Below, one piece after another: positions 1 through 7,355 of a DNA stretch of 14,505 bases. The position numbers and the translations under genes were made by a program. The notes beneath the pieces are model-generated. The model had not been told where the DNA came from, ran no database searches, and saw only the letters and a program-made list of their open reading frames with translations. The first letter of the stretch is position 1; every line of letters begins with the position of its first letter. Origin of the DNA: JASHVB01 sp049522565 (GTDB lineage Bacteria > Pseudomonadota > Alphaproteobacteria > Acetobacterales > Acetobacteraceae); NCBI GenBank assembly GCA_049522565.1, contig JBEKNT010000146.1:1-14505 (forward strand), given 5' to 3'.

Positions 1-995
1 TGTGCATCGTGCGGCACGTCGTCCACCTTGCCGACCACCCCGAACGTCACGCCCACCGCATCGAGAATGCGGCGCCACTCCGGCATGTCCCGCGTGGCAA
101 ACACCGCATCGAGTTGCTCGACCAATGCGGTGGCGTTGTTCTGCCGCGCCTGCTTGGTGGCAAAGCGTGGATCGTCGGCCAGCTCCTCGCGTCCGATCGC
201 CGAGAGGAACGGCCGCAACTGCCGCTCCTCGTTGAACAGCGCCATGATGAACCATCGGCCGTCGCGACACTGATAATGGTTCGCCAGCGCATTCGGCGCC
301 TGCTCACGCGGCGGGCGGTGCGGCATCGGTTCGCCGAACAACCGGGTCTGCACGAAACAGCCATTCGCCCACAGCCCGTTCGCCAGCAGCGACGAACTGA
401 CCACGCCGCCGGTTCCCGTCTTTTCTCGACGGTACAGCGCAGTAACGATCGCGGCATACAGGCCGGTGGCGCTGGGATGATCGCCCATGCCCGGCGCGGA
501 CCGCGCCGGCACGGTATCGACGTCGGCCCGCACCGCATCCATCAGCCCGGTGCGCGCCCAATAGGCGGTGGAATCGAAGCCGGTCTTCGCCGCCTCCTCG
601 CCGGACTCGCCATAGGCGGTGAACGACGCATAGATCAGCCGGTTATTGAGCGGCCGCAGATCGGCCGGCGCCAGCTTCAGCCGATCGCGCACCGGCAACG
701 GAAAATTGGTGACGAAGACGTCGGCGCCGGCGACCAGTTGGTACAGCACGGCGCGCCCCGCCTCGTGCTTCAAATCCAGCGCCAGGCTGCGCTTGTTGCG
801 CGACGTCAACTGCCAATAATAGTCGGTTGGCGCGTGCGGATTGGCACCGCGGCCGCGCCACGGATCGCCCGCGCCCGGCGGCTCGATCTTGATCACGTCG
901 GCGCCGAAATCGGACATGATCGTCGCTGCCGCCGGCCCGGCGATCCAACTCGCGCAGTCGATGACCTTCAATCCGGAAAACAAATGTTCCGCCAT
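1..995 (-). CDS. CaiB/BaiF (class III) CoA-transferase, partial (C-terminus beyond window)
   Basis: This gene encodes an enzyme that moves CoA between a CoA-thioester and a free carboxylic acid through an aspartyl-CoA intermediate, probably in the cytoplasm. The first 331 residues are visible; relatives have about 390-400, so some 60 are missing past the left edge. The N-terminus reads MAEHLFSGLKVIDCASWIAGP, followed by SDFGADVIKIEPPGAGDPWR (about 28-47) and SRNKRSLALDL (65-75), all typical of the family. The likely catalytic aspartate is D172 in PGMGDHPSATGLYAAI, followed by the usual TGTGG turn. The ATG at 995 has an AGGG a few bases upstream and lies 13 bp after the stop of the CinA-like gene, so the two probably form one transcript. 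The acyl substrate cannot be read from the sequence; formyl-, succinyl- or carnitine-type donors are all possible. Confidence 0.93.
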   Translation of the reverse strand, partial: MAEHLFSGLKVIDCASWIAGPAAATIMSDFGADVIKIEPPGAGDPWRGRGANPHAPTDYYWQLTSRNKRSLALDLKHEAGRAVLYQLVAGADVFVTNFPLPVRDRLKLAPADLRPLNNRLIYASFTAYGESGEEAAKTGFDSTAYWARTGLMDAVRADVDTVPARSAPGMGDHPSATGLYAAIVTALYRREKTGTGGVVSSSLLANGLWANGCFVQTRLFGEPMPHRPPREQAPNALANHYQCRDGRWFIMALFNEERQLRPFLSAIGREELADDPRFATKQARQNNATALVEQLDAVFATRDMPEWRRILDAVGVTFGVVGKVDDVPHDA

Positions 996-1008
996 GTTCC
1001 CTGCGCCT

Positions 1009-2280
1009 TCATGTCTTTTCGAAGTCGATCCGCTCCACCACCGGCAGCCCCTGCAACAGCCGCCGCAGGCAGTCCAGCGCCAGCTCGGCCGCACCGAGCC
1101 GCACCCATTCGCGCCCGCCCAGAACCCGTGAACGGCGGAACGCCACCTGTTGTTCCGTCGCAATGCCGATCCAGATCGTGCCGCCGAAATCGATGCGGTC
1201 GGGGCCTTCGTCCAGTTCGATCAGCACCACCAGCGCATGCGTCGCACCGCACCGTTCGCGCGCCACGCGCGCAACGGCTTCGGTGGCTTCCTGCGTCAGC
1301 GGGCCAGCAAGATGCACGCCCTCCAATCCGAGCAATCCGTGCAACTGGGTGGCGTCGCGCACCACGATGCCGCGGCGGAACACATGCTCGGCCCCCGGCA
1401 ACGGCGCCAGCCGCACCGCGATCTGGCCGCCAGTGAAGGTTTCCACCACCGCCAGCGAGCCTTCGCGTTGCAGCAACCCCGCCAGCACGACGCCTTCCAG
1501 CGACTGATCGTCCTCGGCGAGAATGAAGTTGCCAAGCCGCTTGCGCACCTCCGCCTGCACCGGCTCCAGCTTGCGGCGGATGTCATCGGCGTCGGTGCCG
1601 CGCACCGTCAGCTTCGTCTCGATCTGCGGATAGTGCGCGCGGAACCCCAGCTTGACCGATCCGTCCGGCACCATCTCCTCGACGCCGGTCAGCAATTGAT
1701 CGACATGCGATTCGCCGAGCCCGTATGAATGGAACCGCTTGAGCAAGATCGACGTCGGCGCCCCGCTGCGCGCCAGCAAACGCGGAATGATCTGTTCTTC
1801 CAGCATGCGCCGCAACTCGCGTGGCACACCCGGCGTGAAGAAGCAGCGGGCACGGCCGATGTCCATCGCAAATCCGCAGGCGGTGCCGATCGGGTTGTCC
1901 AGCATCTCCGCGCCGACCGGCAGCATCGCCTGCTTGCGGTTGTTCGGCGGCATGTTGCGCGCGCGGCGGGAAAAGAATTCCTCCATGCGCACCAGCCAAT
2001 CCTCGTGCAGCTCCAGCGCCACGCCCGCCGCCTGCGCTGCGACTTCCTGCGACAGGTCATCGACCGTCGGACCCAGCCCGCCATTGACGATCACCGCATC
2101 GGCGCGGCCGCCGGCCTGCAGGAATGCCTGCAGCAGACTGTCGCGGTCGTCGCCGACGGTGGTGCCCCAATGCACGGAAAGCCCGACATCTTCGAGCTTC
2201 TGGGCCATGTAGCTGAAATTGGTGTTGACGATCTTGCCAGTGAGGACCTCGTCCCCCGTGCAGATGATCTCGATGCGCAT
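1009..2280 (-). CDS. CinA-family protein: MoCF-like domain plus degenerate PncC-like deamidase domain
   Basis: The 423-residue protein has the CinA two-domain layout. The N-terminal half (1-about 165) is a MoCF/molybdopterin-binding fold: MRIEIICTGDEVLTGKIVNTN, GGLGPTVDDLS (67-77), PNNRKQAMLPVGAEML (112-127) and FFTPGVPREL (147-156). In CinA proteins this half has been linked to ADP-ribose or NMN-related pyrophosphatase activity. The C-terminal half (about 255-415) matches the NMN deamidase (PncC) domain in outline, but the hallmark residues differ. The ESCTGG motif reads ETFTGG (280-285), the YSNEAK stretch reads RDATQL (308-313), and the TGIAGP loop is replaced by LIELDEGP (353-360). GTIWIG (367-372) and the last helices are kept. 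The start at 2280 is preferred over an upstream in-frame option at 2355 because GGGAGGA lies just upstream and the family begins here. Deamidase activity is doubtful; the family assignment is firm. Confidence 0.88.
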   Translation of the reverse strand: MRIEIICTGDEVLTGKIVNTNFSYMAQKLEDVGLSVHWGTTVGDDRDSLLQAFLQAGGRADAVIVNGGLGPTVDDLSQEVAAQAAGVALELHEDWLVRMEEFFSRRARNMPPNNRKQAMLPVGAEMLDNPIGTACGFAMDIGRARCFFTPGVPRELRRMLEEQIIPRLLARSGAPTSILLKRFHSYGLGESHVDQLLTGVEEMVPDGSVKLGFRAHYPQIETKLTVRGTDADDIRRKLEPVQAEVRKRLGNFILAEDDQSLEGVVLAGLLQREGSLAVVETFTGGQIAVRLAPLPGAEHVFRRGIVVRDATQLHGLLGLEGVHLAGPLTQEATEAVARVARERCGATHALVVLIELDEGPDRIDFGGTIWIGIATEQQVAFRRSRVLGGREWVRLGAAELALDCLRRLLQGLPVVERIDFEKT

Positions 2281-2290
2281 GTCGCTGCTG

Positions 2291-2297
2291 TCCTCCC
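2291..2297 (-). promoter_or_regulatory. Ribosome binding site of the CinA-like gene
   Basis: GGGAGGA on the minus strand lies about ten bases before the ATG at 2280. It supports that start over the longer in-frame option at 2355, which would add 25 proline-rich residues unlike the family. Confidence 0.7.
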
Positions 2298-2327
2298 GAG
2301 CCCAGCTTGCGGGTTGTGCGGGCGGAG

Positions 2328-2339
2328 GGCAAGCTTGCC
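2328..2339. promoter_or_regulatory. 12-bp perfect palindrome in a divergent intergenic region (possible operator)
   Basis: GGCAAGCTTGCC is perfectly self-complementary and sits in the 92-bp gap between the divergent CinA-like and VOC genes. A third copy of the half-site, AGCTTGC at 2304-2310, forms a second inverted pair with GCAAGCT at 2329-2335. The arrangement would suit binding of a dimeric regulator controlling both directions. No regulator gene is adjacent and I could not place a convincing promoter, so the role is inferred. Confidence 0.4.
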
Positions 2340-2372
2340 GGGAAAACCGCGGCACACCGGAGGAGCATAACC

Positions 2373-2930
2373 ATGGTCAAGCTGCTGTCCCGCCTGCCCG
2401 AACGCCTGCATCATCACGCCTATGTCGTGAAGGACCAGGAGAAGAATCGGCAGTTCTTCGAGGACGTGCTGGGAATTCCGCTGGCCGCCACTTGGTGCGA
2501 GCAGCATTTCAGCCCTTGGGTGAAGCGTGACGTGGCGTTCTGCCATACCTTCTATGCGCTCGGCGACGGCGGCGCGCTGGCGTTCTTCTCGTTCGCCGAC
2601 GACGAGGTTTACCAGAAGACCCAGGCGGAAAAGCCGGCACAAATCGGCAGTTTCGACCATGTGGCTTTCAAGGTGGACGACGCCACCTATGACGAATTGA
2701 TCGCGCGGGTGAAGGCGGCCGGTGCGGCCGTGCGCGAAACCGATCACGGCTATTGCCGGTCGATGTATTGCACATCGCCGGACGGGTTGATCGTCGAATT
2801 CACCGTCGATCCGCCGAACGCGGCGGAGATCGATGCGATCCGCCGCGCCGACGCGCATGCCGAACTCGCCCGCTGGGTAGCCGGCGACCACCGCACCAAC
2901 AACGATCTGCGGACGCGTGAGGCGGCGTAG
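2373..2930 (+). CDS. VOC (glyoxalase/bleomycin resistance/extradiol dioxygenase fold) protein
   Basis: This is a 185-residue member of the vicinal oxygen chelate superfamily. Two beta-alpha-beta-beta-beta modules are visible: HAYVVKDQEKNRQFFEDVLG (about 15-34) opens the first and FDHVAFKVDD (94-103) the second. The second ends with SPDGLIVEFTVDP (135-147). Probable metal ligands are H15, H96 and E142, the two-His-one-Glu set of extradiol-type members. The first module lacks the extra Glu seen in classical glyoxalase I, reading ALAFFSF (68-74) there. The ATG at 2373 follows GGAGGAG with 7 bases between; an in-frame start at 2307 would add 22 residues unlike the fold. The stop is 3 bp from that of the convergent cupin gene. 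The substrate is unknown; ring-cleaving dioxygenase, isomerase and glyoxalase roles all remain open. Confidence 0.9.
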   Translation: MVKLLSRLPERLHHHAYVVKDQEKNRQFFEDVLGIPLAATWCEQHFSPWVKRDVAFCHTFYALGDGGALAFFSFADDEVYQKTQAEKPAQIGSFDHVAFKVDDATYDELIARVKAAGAAVRETDHGYCRSMYCTSPDGLIVEFTVDPPNAAEIDAIRRADAHAELARWVAGDHRTNNDLRTREAA

Positions 2931-2933
2931 GCG

Positions 2934-3431
2934 CTACCCGCGCCATAGCCGCACCAGCGGCCCCTGACCGCCCGCCACCGGATCGGCGTTCGGCGCTGCC
3001 ACCGCGGCGATGTTGCGCACCGCGCCGTCATGTTCGGCCGGATTGCCGCGATGCTGGTTGGGCCGCGCCGTGTTGTCCGGATAGGCGCCGACGATCAGCA
3101 GGTCCGCCGAATTGTCGATCCTGCAATGACCGACGCCGGCCGGCAGCACAACGACGTCGCCCGCCCGCACGTCCAGCGTTTCGCCGGCCGGGCCACCGAA
3201 CTGCACCTTGGCGCGGCCGCGCGCGACACCCAGCGCCTCGTGTGCATTGCTATGGAAATGCTGGAACGGATGCACGCTGTCGCGCCACGCCGGCGGCCAG
3301 CGATTGGCGGCGAACAGCTTCTCGATCGCTGCCGGATCGGCGGGGACCGCATCGCGATACACCAGCATTGGCAGTTTGGAGTTGGGGATTGCCCCGTCAT
3401 CGGCGAAGGTGAAGGTCTGCGGCTCGTTCAT
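2934..3431 (-). CDS. Cupin protein of the YjlB type
   Basis: A single-domain cupin of 165 residues, likely cytoplasmic. It resembles the Bacillus subtilis YjlB family in DDGAIPNSKLPMLVY (11-25) and in the end of the barrel, VGAYPDN (114-120). Cupin motif 1 is HFHSNAHE (58-65), giving H58, H60 and E65. Motif 2 is GDVVVLPAGVGH (91-102), giving H102. All four residues of a mononuclear metal site are present. Function in this family is not established; small cupins may be isomerases, dioxygenases or sugar-binding proteins. The ATG at 3431 has GGAG nine bases upstream. The gene is head-to-head with the sulfotransferase gene (30 bp apart) and tail-to-tail with the VOC gene. Confidence 0.9.
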   Translation of the reverse strand: MNEPQTFTFADDGAIPNSKLPMLVYRDAVPADPAAIEKLFAANRWPPAWRDSVHPFQHFHSNAHEALGVARGRAKVQFGGPAGETLDVRAGDVVVLPAGVGHCRIDNSADLLIVGAYPDNTARPNQHRGNPAEHDGAVRNIAAVAAPNADPVAGGQGPLVRLWRG

Positions 3432-3461
3432 GCTGCGTCACTCCGCTGAGGTTGATGGGTT

Positions 3462-4415
3462 ATGGCCGACCAGGCCCCGTTTTTCGTCGTCGGCGCCGGC
3501 CGCTCGGGCACCACGCTGCTGCGGTTGATCCTGGTCGGCCATTCGCGTCTGCATATTCCGCCCGAGACCTGGTTTCTCCGCCCGCTGGTGCGGGATTTTC
3601 CGCTGACCGGCGTGCTGACGCAACCACAGTTCGAACGCGCGATCGAGACGATGGTTCGGCACGAGCGCTGGCCCGATATGAACCTGCCCGAGAATGACCT
3701 GCGGCGTCAGGCCGCTGCTCTGACGCAACCAACCCTCGTCGGCCTGATCGACCTCGTCTACCGCCATCTGCTGGATGCCAGCGGCAAGCAGCGGCTGGGC
3801 GACAAGACGCCACACTATTTCGCTATCGTGCCAGAGCTGCTGACGCTCTATCCGGCGGCAAAGTTCATCCATCTGATCCGTGATGGACGCGACGTAGCGA
3901 TATCGTGGATCGATGCCGGCTGGCAGCGCTACTACGAGCCTGGCTTCGAATGGCCGGCGGCGATGGCGTACCTGCGCCGCGACCGCGCTGCGTATCCCGC
4001 CCAGGTGCTCGAGGTCCGCTATGAAGACCTGGTGCGGCAGCCGGCGGAAGTTGCACGGTGCATCTGCGCTTTTCTTGGCGAGACATTCGAGCCGGGAATG
4101 CTGGAGTGGCAGGACAGGACCGGTCTGGTAGCGTCGCGCGACCGGCATTTGCACGCGCGCTTGCAGCAGCCGCTTTCGCAGGATGCGATCGCAGTGTGGC
4201 GTCACCGCTTATCGGCGGCCGAGTGCTTTGCCGTCGAAGCCTGCCTGCATCGCGAACTGGCGCAGGGCAATTACCCGCTGCGTTTCTCAGCGCCCGGCTG
4301 GCACAACCTGTTCCGCCTCACCGCCGCGCTGTTGCGCACGCTGGCGCCGCTGCTGAGGCGTGGCATTCCATATCTGCAAAAGCGAGGGATGCTGCCACGG
4401 AACCTGTACATGTGA
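3462..4415 (+). CDS. PAPS-type sulfotransferase family protein
   Basis: The 317-residue protein has the two signatures that bind the sulfate donor PAPS. The 5'-phosphosulfate loop is FVVGAGRSGTTLLRLIL near the N-terminus (8-24). The 3'-phosphate motif is LIRDGRDVAISW (138-149), with Arg and Ser placed as in the family. LGDKTPHY (112-119) and the VRYEDLV stretch, followed by a predicted helix and FLGETFEPGML, are also typical of bacterial Sulfotransfer_3-like proteins. There is no signal peptide. The C-terminus (about 280-317) is basic and hydrophobic, perhaps membrane-peripheral. The acceptor (lipid, glycan, peptide or small molecule) cannot be inferred, and no PAPS synthesis genes are nearby. 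The ATG at 3462 follows a GAGG about nine bases upstream. Confidence 0.9.
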   Translation: MADQAPFFVVGAGRSGTTLLRLILVGHSRLHIPPETWFLRPLVRDFPLTGVLTQPQFERAIETMVRHERWPDMNLPENDLRRQAAALTQPTLVGLIDLVYRHLLDASGKQRLGDKTPHYFAIVPELLTLYPAAKFIHLIRDGRDVAISWIDAGWQRYYEPGFEWPAAMAYLRRDRAAYPAQVLEVRYEDLVRQPAEVARCICAFLGETFEPGMLEWQDRTGLVASRDRHLHARLQQPLSQDAIAVWRHRLSAAECFAVEACLHRELAQGNYPLRFSAPGWHNLFRLTAALLRTLAPLLRRGIPYLQKRGMLPRNLYM

Positions 4416-4446
4416 TGTTTCGCAGCAGCGGCCCACAGTCTGCGCA

Positions 4447-5700
4447 CTATCTGAAGCGGGCCGCGGAATACGGCGTTGGATCGACGGCCGGCGGCTTCCC
4501 GCTGATCAGGTCTGCGACCAGACGCGCCGTCATCGCCCCGGCTGTTAGCCCGATATGACCGTGGCCGAACGCGTGCAGCACATCCGGACAACCCGAGGCC
4601 GGGCCGATGCAAGGCAGTCCATCCGCGATCGATGGCCGATGCCCCATCCAGGTCTTCACCTGAAGATCGGCCGGCAACCCCGGAAATACGCGACGTGCGA
4701 AATTGCGCAGCACGTCCGCCCGTTGCCAATTCGGCGGCGCGGTCAGGCCCGCAAGCTCGACCTGCCCCGCCAGCCGCAGGCCCTGCGGCGTCATCACGCA
4801 TCCCATCTTGCCGTCGCTCGGCATCACCGGATAACGCGGTTCGATACCGGGGTTTTCGATCACCACGTGATAGCCGCGTTCGGTTTCCAACGGCACCCGG
4901 TCGCCCGCCGCCGCCGCCAGCACCTTCGACCACGCTCCGGCAGCAATCACCGCCTTGTCGCAATCGATGTCGCCCGTGTCGGTGCGTACCGCCCGCAAGC
5001 GACGCGCTTCGATGCGCAACCCGGTTGCCCGAACGCGCCGATGCGTCGCACCCAAAGCACACGCATGCTGTACCAGCGCGTTCACATACGCACCCGGATC
5101 GCGGCACTGTCCATTTTCTTCCACTAACAACGCGAATTTGTAGCGCCGGTCCAGTGTGGGCTCGCGCTGGCGCAATTCCTCCTCTGACAGTTCCAGCCAA
5201 CGCACGCCATTTTCGCGCCGCAACCGCCACGACAGCCCTTCGGCGTCGAAGTCGGAGCGATTGGGAAAGACGAACAGCACACCCTGCCGCGTGATGAGTT
5301 CACCGACGCCGGCTTCCTCGGCCAGGCGACGATGCCGCTCCGGCGCTTCGAGCAATAACGGCCGCAGCGCACGCGCGGTGGCCGCGACACGCGCCTCGGT
5401 TGCTCCGGCGCGGACGAACCGCCACAGCCACGGCAGCAAACGCGGCAGGTAGGACCAACGGATTGCCAGCGGCCCGAGCGGATCGGCCAGATAGCCCGGC
5501 ACCTTGCGCCACAGCCCCGGAGCGGACATCGGAATGACCGAACTCGGATTGAGCAGGGTGCCGTTGCCGTAGCTGGCGGCTTGCTCACCACCGGGGTCGC
5601 CCGGCTCGACAATCGTTACGCGGTGCCCATCGCGCAGCAACTCGATCGCGGTGGCCGCACCGACGATCCCGGCGCCGATAACAACGACATGCTGCGCCAT
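4447..5700 (-). CDS. DadA-like FAD-dependent oxidoreductase (D-amino acid dehydrogenase/DAO family)
   Basis: A 417-residue flavoprotein that probably oxidises an amine or amino acid to an imine, passing electrons to the respiratory chain or oxygen. The Rossmann FAD motif is HVVVIGAGIVGAATAIELL (4-22), with acidic E32 for the ribose. DadA-type features follow: ASYGNGTLLNPSSVIPMSAPG (42-62), the LLPWLWRF stretch, and a C-terminus with GHRPSIADGLPCIGP and GHGHIGLTAGAMTARLVADLI. Length is close to DadA (about 415-430). It is the last gene of the nine-gene minus-strand run, starting 11 bp after the stop of the upstream binding-protein gene; no clear Shine-Dalgarno site is visible, so coupling is likely. 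Which substrate it oxidises (D-amino acid, sarcosine-like amine or opine) is not decidable here. Confidence 0.9.
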   Translation of the reverse strand: MAQHVVVIGAGIVGAATAIELLRDGHRVTIVEPGDPGGEQAASYGNGTLLNPSSVIPMSAPGLWRKVPGYLADPLGPLAIRWSYLPRLLPWLWRFVRAGATEARVAATARALRPLLLEAPERHRRLAEEAGVGELITRQGVLFVFPNRSDFDAEGLSWRLRRENGVRWLELSEEELRQREPTLDRRYKFALLVEENGQCRDPGAYVNALVQHACALGATHRRVRATGLRIEARRLRAVRTDTGDIDCDKAVIAAGAWSKVLAAAAGDRVPLETERGYHVVIENPGIEPRYPVMPSDGKMGCVMTPQGLRLAGQVELAGLTAPPNWQRADVLRNFARRVFPGLPADLQVKTWMGHRPSIADGLPCIGPASGCPDVLHAFGHGHIGLTAGAMTARLVADLISGKPPAVDPTPYSAARFR

Positions 5701-5711
5701 GGGGGTATGCG

Positions 5712-7295
5712 CTACGCGTTCTTCTTGACGCCGTAGAATTGCGGCCAGCCGTCGCGAATATCGGTCAGGGCGTTGTTAAACGCGGTCGGCTGATCGTACA
5801 TCCCAAGCGGCACATAAGGCGGGCTCTCCCAGAACTCCACCTGCATTTGCTCTGCAATCTTCTTCTGCGCTGCAAGATCGGGGGCGTCGAACCACGCCTG
5901 GCGCAGCTCCTCCATCTTCGCATCGGTCGGCCAGCCGAACCAGCTTCCCTTCGTGCCACTGCTCTGGATGCCGATATCGGGCGCCGGCGAAATGTTGCCA
6001 AATCCGCCGAGGAACGTATAGAAGATGTTCCAGCCGCCCTTATCATTCGGCGCCTGACTGGCACGCCGCTGCACCACCGTTCCCCATTCCAGCGCCTGGA
6101 AATCGGTGTTCATGCCGATCTTCTTCAACGTGTCGGAGGCCACCTGTGCCTCGGCCCAAATAGTTGGAATCGTCGAGGCCGCGAGGATCACCACCTTCTC
6201 GCCCTTGTATCCGGCCGCGATCAGATCCTGCTTGAGTTTGGCGTAATTCTTCGGACCCCGCGTCACCTCCACACCGACCGTGCTCGCCATCGGCGTGCCG
6301 GGAACGAAGATGCCGACATCGGTTTTAATGAGGCTCGGCTCGGCGCCGGCGACCGCCTCCATCACCTCCTTCTGATCGATCGCCGCCACAACGACACGGC
6401 GTATCGCCGGGTTGTCGAATGGCGGAAACAGGTGGTTGAAGCGCAGGCAGCCGATCTCACCCGTGCGGTCCTTGACCGCCAGCGTCAGATCCTTGCTGCG
6501 CTTCAATTGCGGCACCAGATCGATGGTCGGGTTCTCCCACCAGTCGATCTCCCCCTGCGTGAGAGCAGCGGACGCAGTGGCCGGATCGGGAATGAAGTTC
6601 CATACTACGCGGTCGACATAGACGATCTTCGGACCGGCATTGAAGCTCGGCGTGCCGTCCTTCCGCGGAATGTATTTCTCGTTCTTCACATAGACCACAC
6701 GTTGTCCGGGAATCCGCTCCGAGGCGACGAACTTGAACGGTCCGCTGCCGACGGCTTCCGTGACCTGCTGCATCGCGTCGGTCATCGCCAGCCGCTCCGG
6801 CATGATCGCGCAATACACCTGCGCCAGCGCGTTAGGCAGCAAGGCGAACGGCTTCTTGAGCCGGAAGCGGATCACCTTGTCGGAAGGCGCAGAGATCTCG
6901 TCCACACGTGCCATCAGCGCGCCGCCGAACGGATCGCGCTTGGCGAAGCGCTGGATGGTGGCGGCGCAGTCCTTCGCCAGGACCGGCGTGCCGTCGTGAA
7001 ATGCCAGCCCGTCACGCAGCGTAAGTTCCCACAGCTTGCCGTCGTCTTCGGTCTTCGCACCTTCGACCATCTGTGGCTGCACGTTGAAGTCGGCATCGTA
7101 GCCGTACAGCGTGTCGTAGACCGCAAGCGAGAAGTTGCGGGTGATATCAGCGGTCGTCCATACCGGATCGAGCGATGCCAGATCGGCGTGCGGGGTGAAA
7201 GTGATGGTCTTTGCGCCCTCTGCATGCACGACGCGCGGCGCGGCCAGTGCGGTAACCCCGGCAAGGGCCGTCTTCAGAACATCCCGGCGCTGCAT
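5712..7295 (-). CDS. ABC transporter substrate-binding protein, family 5 (peptide/opine/nickel type), paralog 1
   Basis: A 527-residue exported receptor of the DppA/OppA class (SBP_bac_5) that would deliver a small solute to an ABC importer. The N-terminus MQRRDVLKTALAGVTALAAP has a twin-arginine-like motif, a hydrophobic core and a likely cleavage site after VHA (residue 25), so Tat or Sec export to the periplasm is expected. Family marks include DLASLDPVWTT, the WELTLRDGLAFHDGTPV stretch, VGSGPFKFV and FPPFDNPAIRRVV. It is colinear with the next gene upstream and identical to it at roughly half or more of positions by eye. The start at 7295 is chosen over 7355 because GGAGG lies 7 bases upstream and it aligns with the paralog's start. 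No permease or ATPase gene is in the window, so the ligand and partner are unknown. Confidence 0.93.
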   Translation of the reverse strand: MQRRDVLKTALAGVTALAAPRVVHAEGAKTITFTPHADLASLDPVWTTADITRNFSLAVYDTLYGYDADFNVQPQMVEGAKTEDDGKLWELTLRDGLAFHDGTPVLAKDCAATIQRFAKRDPFGGALMARVDEISAPSDKVIRFRLKKPFALLPNALAQVYCAIMPERLAMTDAMQQVTEAVGSGPFKFVASERIPGQRVVYVKNEKYIPRKDGTPSFNAGPKIVYVDRVVWNFIPDPATASAALTQGEIDWWENPTIDLVPQLKRSKDLTLAVKDRTGEIGCLRFNHLFPPFDNPAIRRVVVAAIDQKEVMEAVAGAEPSLIKTDVGIFVPGTPMASTVGVEVTRGPKNYAKLKQDLIAAGYKGEKVVILAASTIPTIWAEAQVASDTLKKIGMNTDFQALEWGTVVQRRASQAPNDKGGWNIFYTFLGGFGNISPAPDIGIQSSGTKGSWFGWPTDAKMEELRQAWFDAPDLAAQKKIAEQMQVEFWESPPYVPLGMYDQPTAFNNALTDIRDGWPQFYGVKKNA

Positions 7296-7302
7296 TTTAT
7301 AG

Positions 7303-7307
7303 CCTCC
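7303..7307 (-). promoter_or_regulatory. Ribosome binding site of binding-protein paralog 1
   Basis: GGAGG on the minus strand, seven bases before the ATG at 7295. It decides the start, which then gives a standard signal peptide and a protein of exactly the same length as the paralog. Confidence 0.8.
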
Positions 7308-7326
7308 TTCACCCCGATATTGCGAA

Positions 7327-7355
7327 TTTTTACTCCACCCGGCCGACATCAGCAA
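7327..7355 (-). promoter_or_regulatory. Candidate internal promoter before binding-protein paralog 1
   Basis: In the 60-bp gap between the two binding-protein genes the minus strand reads TTGCTG (7350-7355), 17 bases, then TAAAAA (7327-7332). The gap is AT-rich for this genome. Matches to the sigma-70 consensus are only partial, so this is a suggestion that paralog 1 and the oxidoreductase gene can be expressed apart from the upstream genes. Confidence 0.3.

Noticed and set aside
9..1436. A 475-codon plus-strand frame opposite the CoA-transferase and CinA-like genes
   Set aside because: It spans the junction of two genuine minus-strand genes and its product has Arg/Pro-rich composition without domains.
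2307..2335. Promoter TTGCGG-17-CAAGCT for the VOC gene
   Set aside because: The -10 matches the consensus at too few positions, and the stretch is better described as part of the palindromic region.
4416..4446. Possible terminator between the convergent sulfotransferase and flavoprotein genes
   Set aside because: Only a 5-bp CGCAG/CTGCG pairing with a 14-base loop and no T-run was found.
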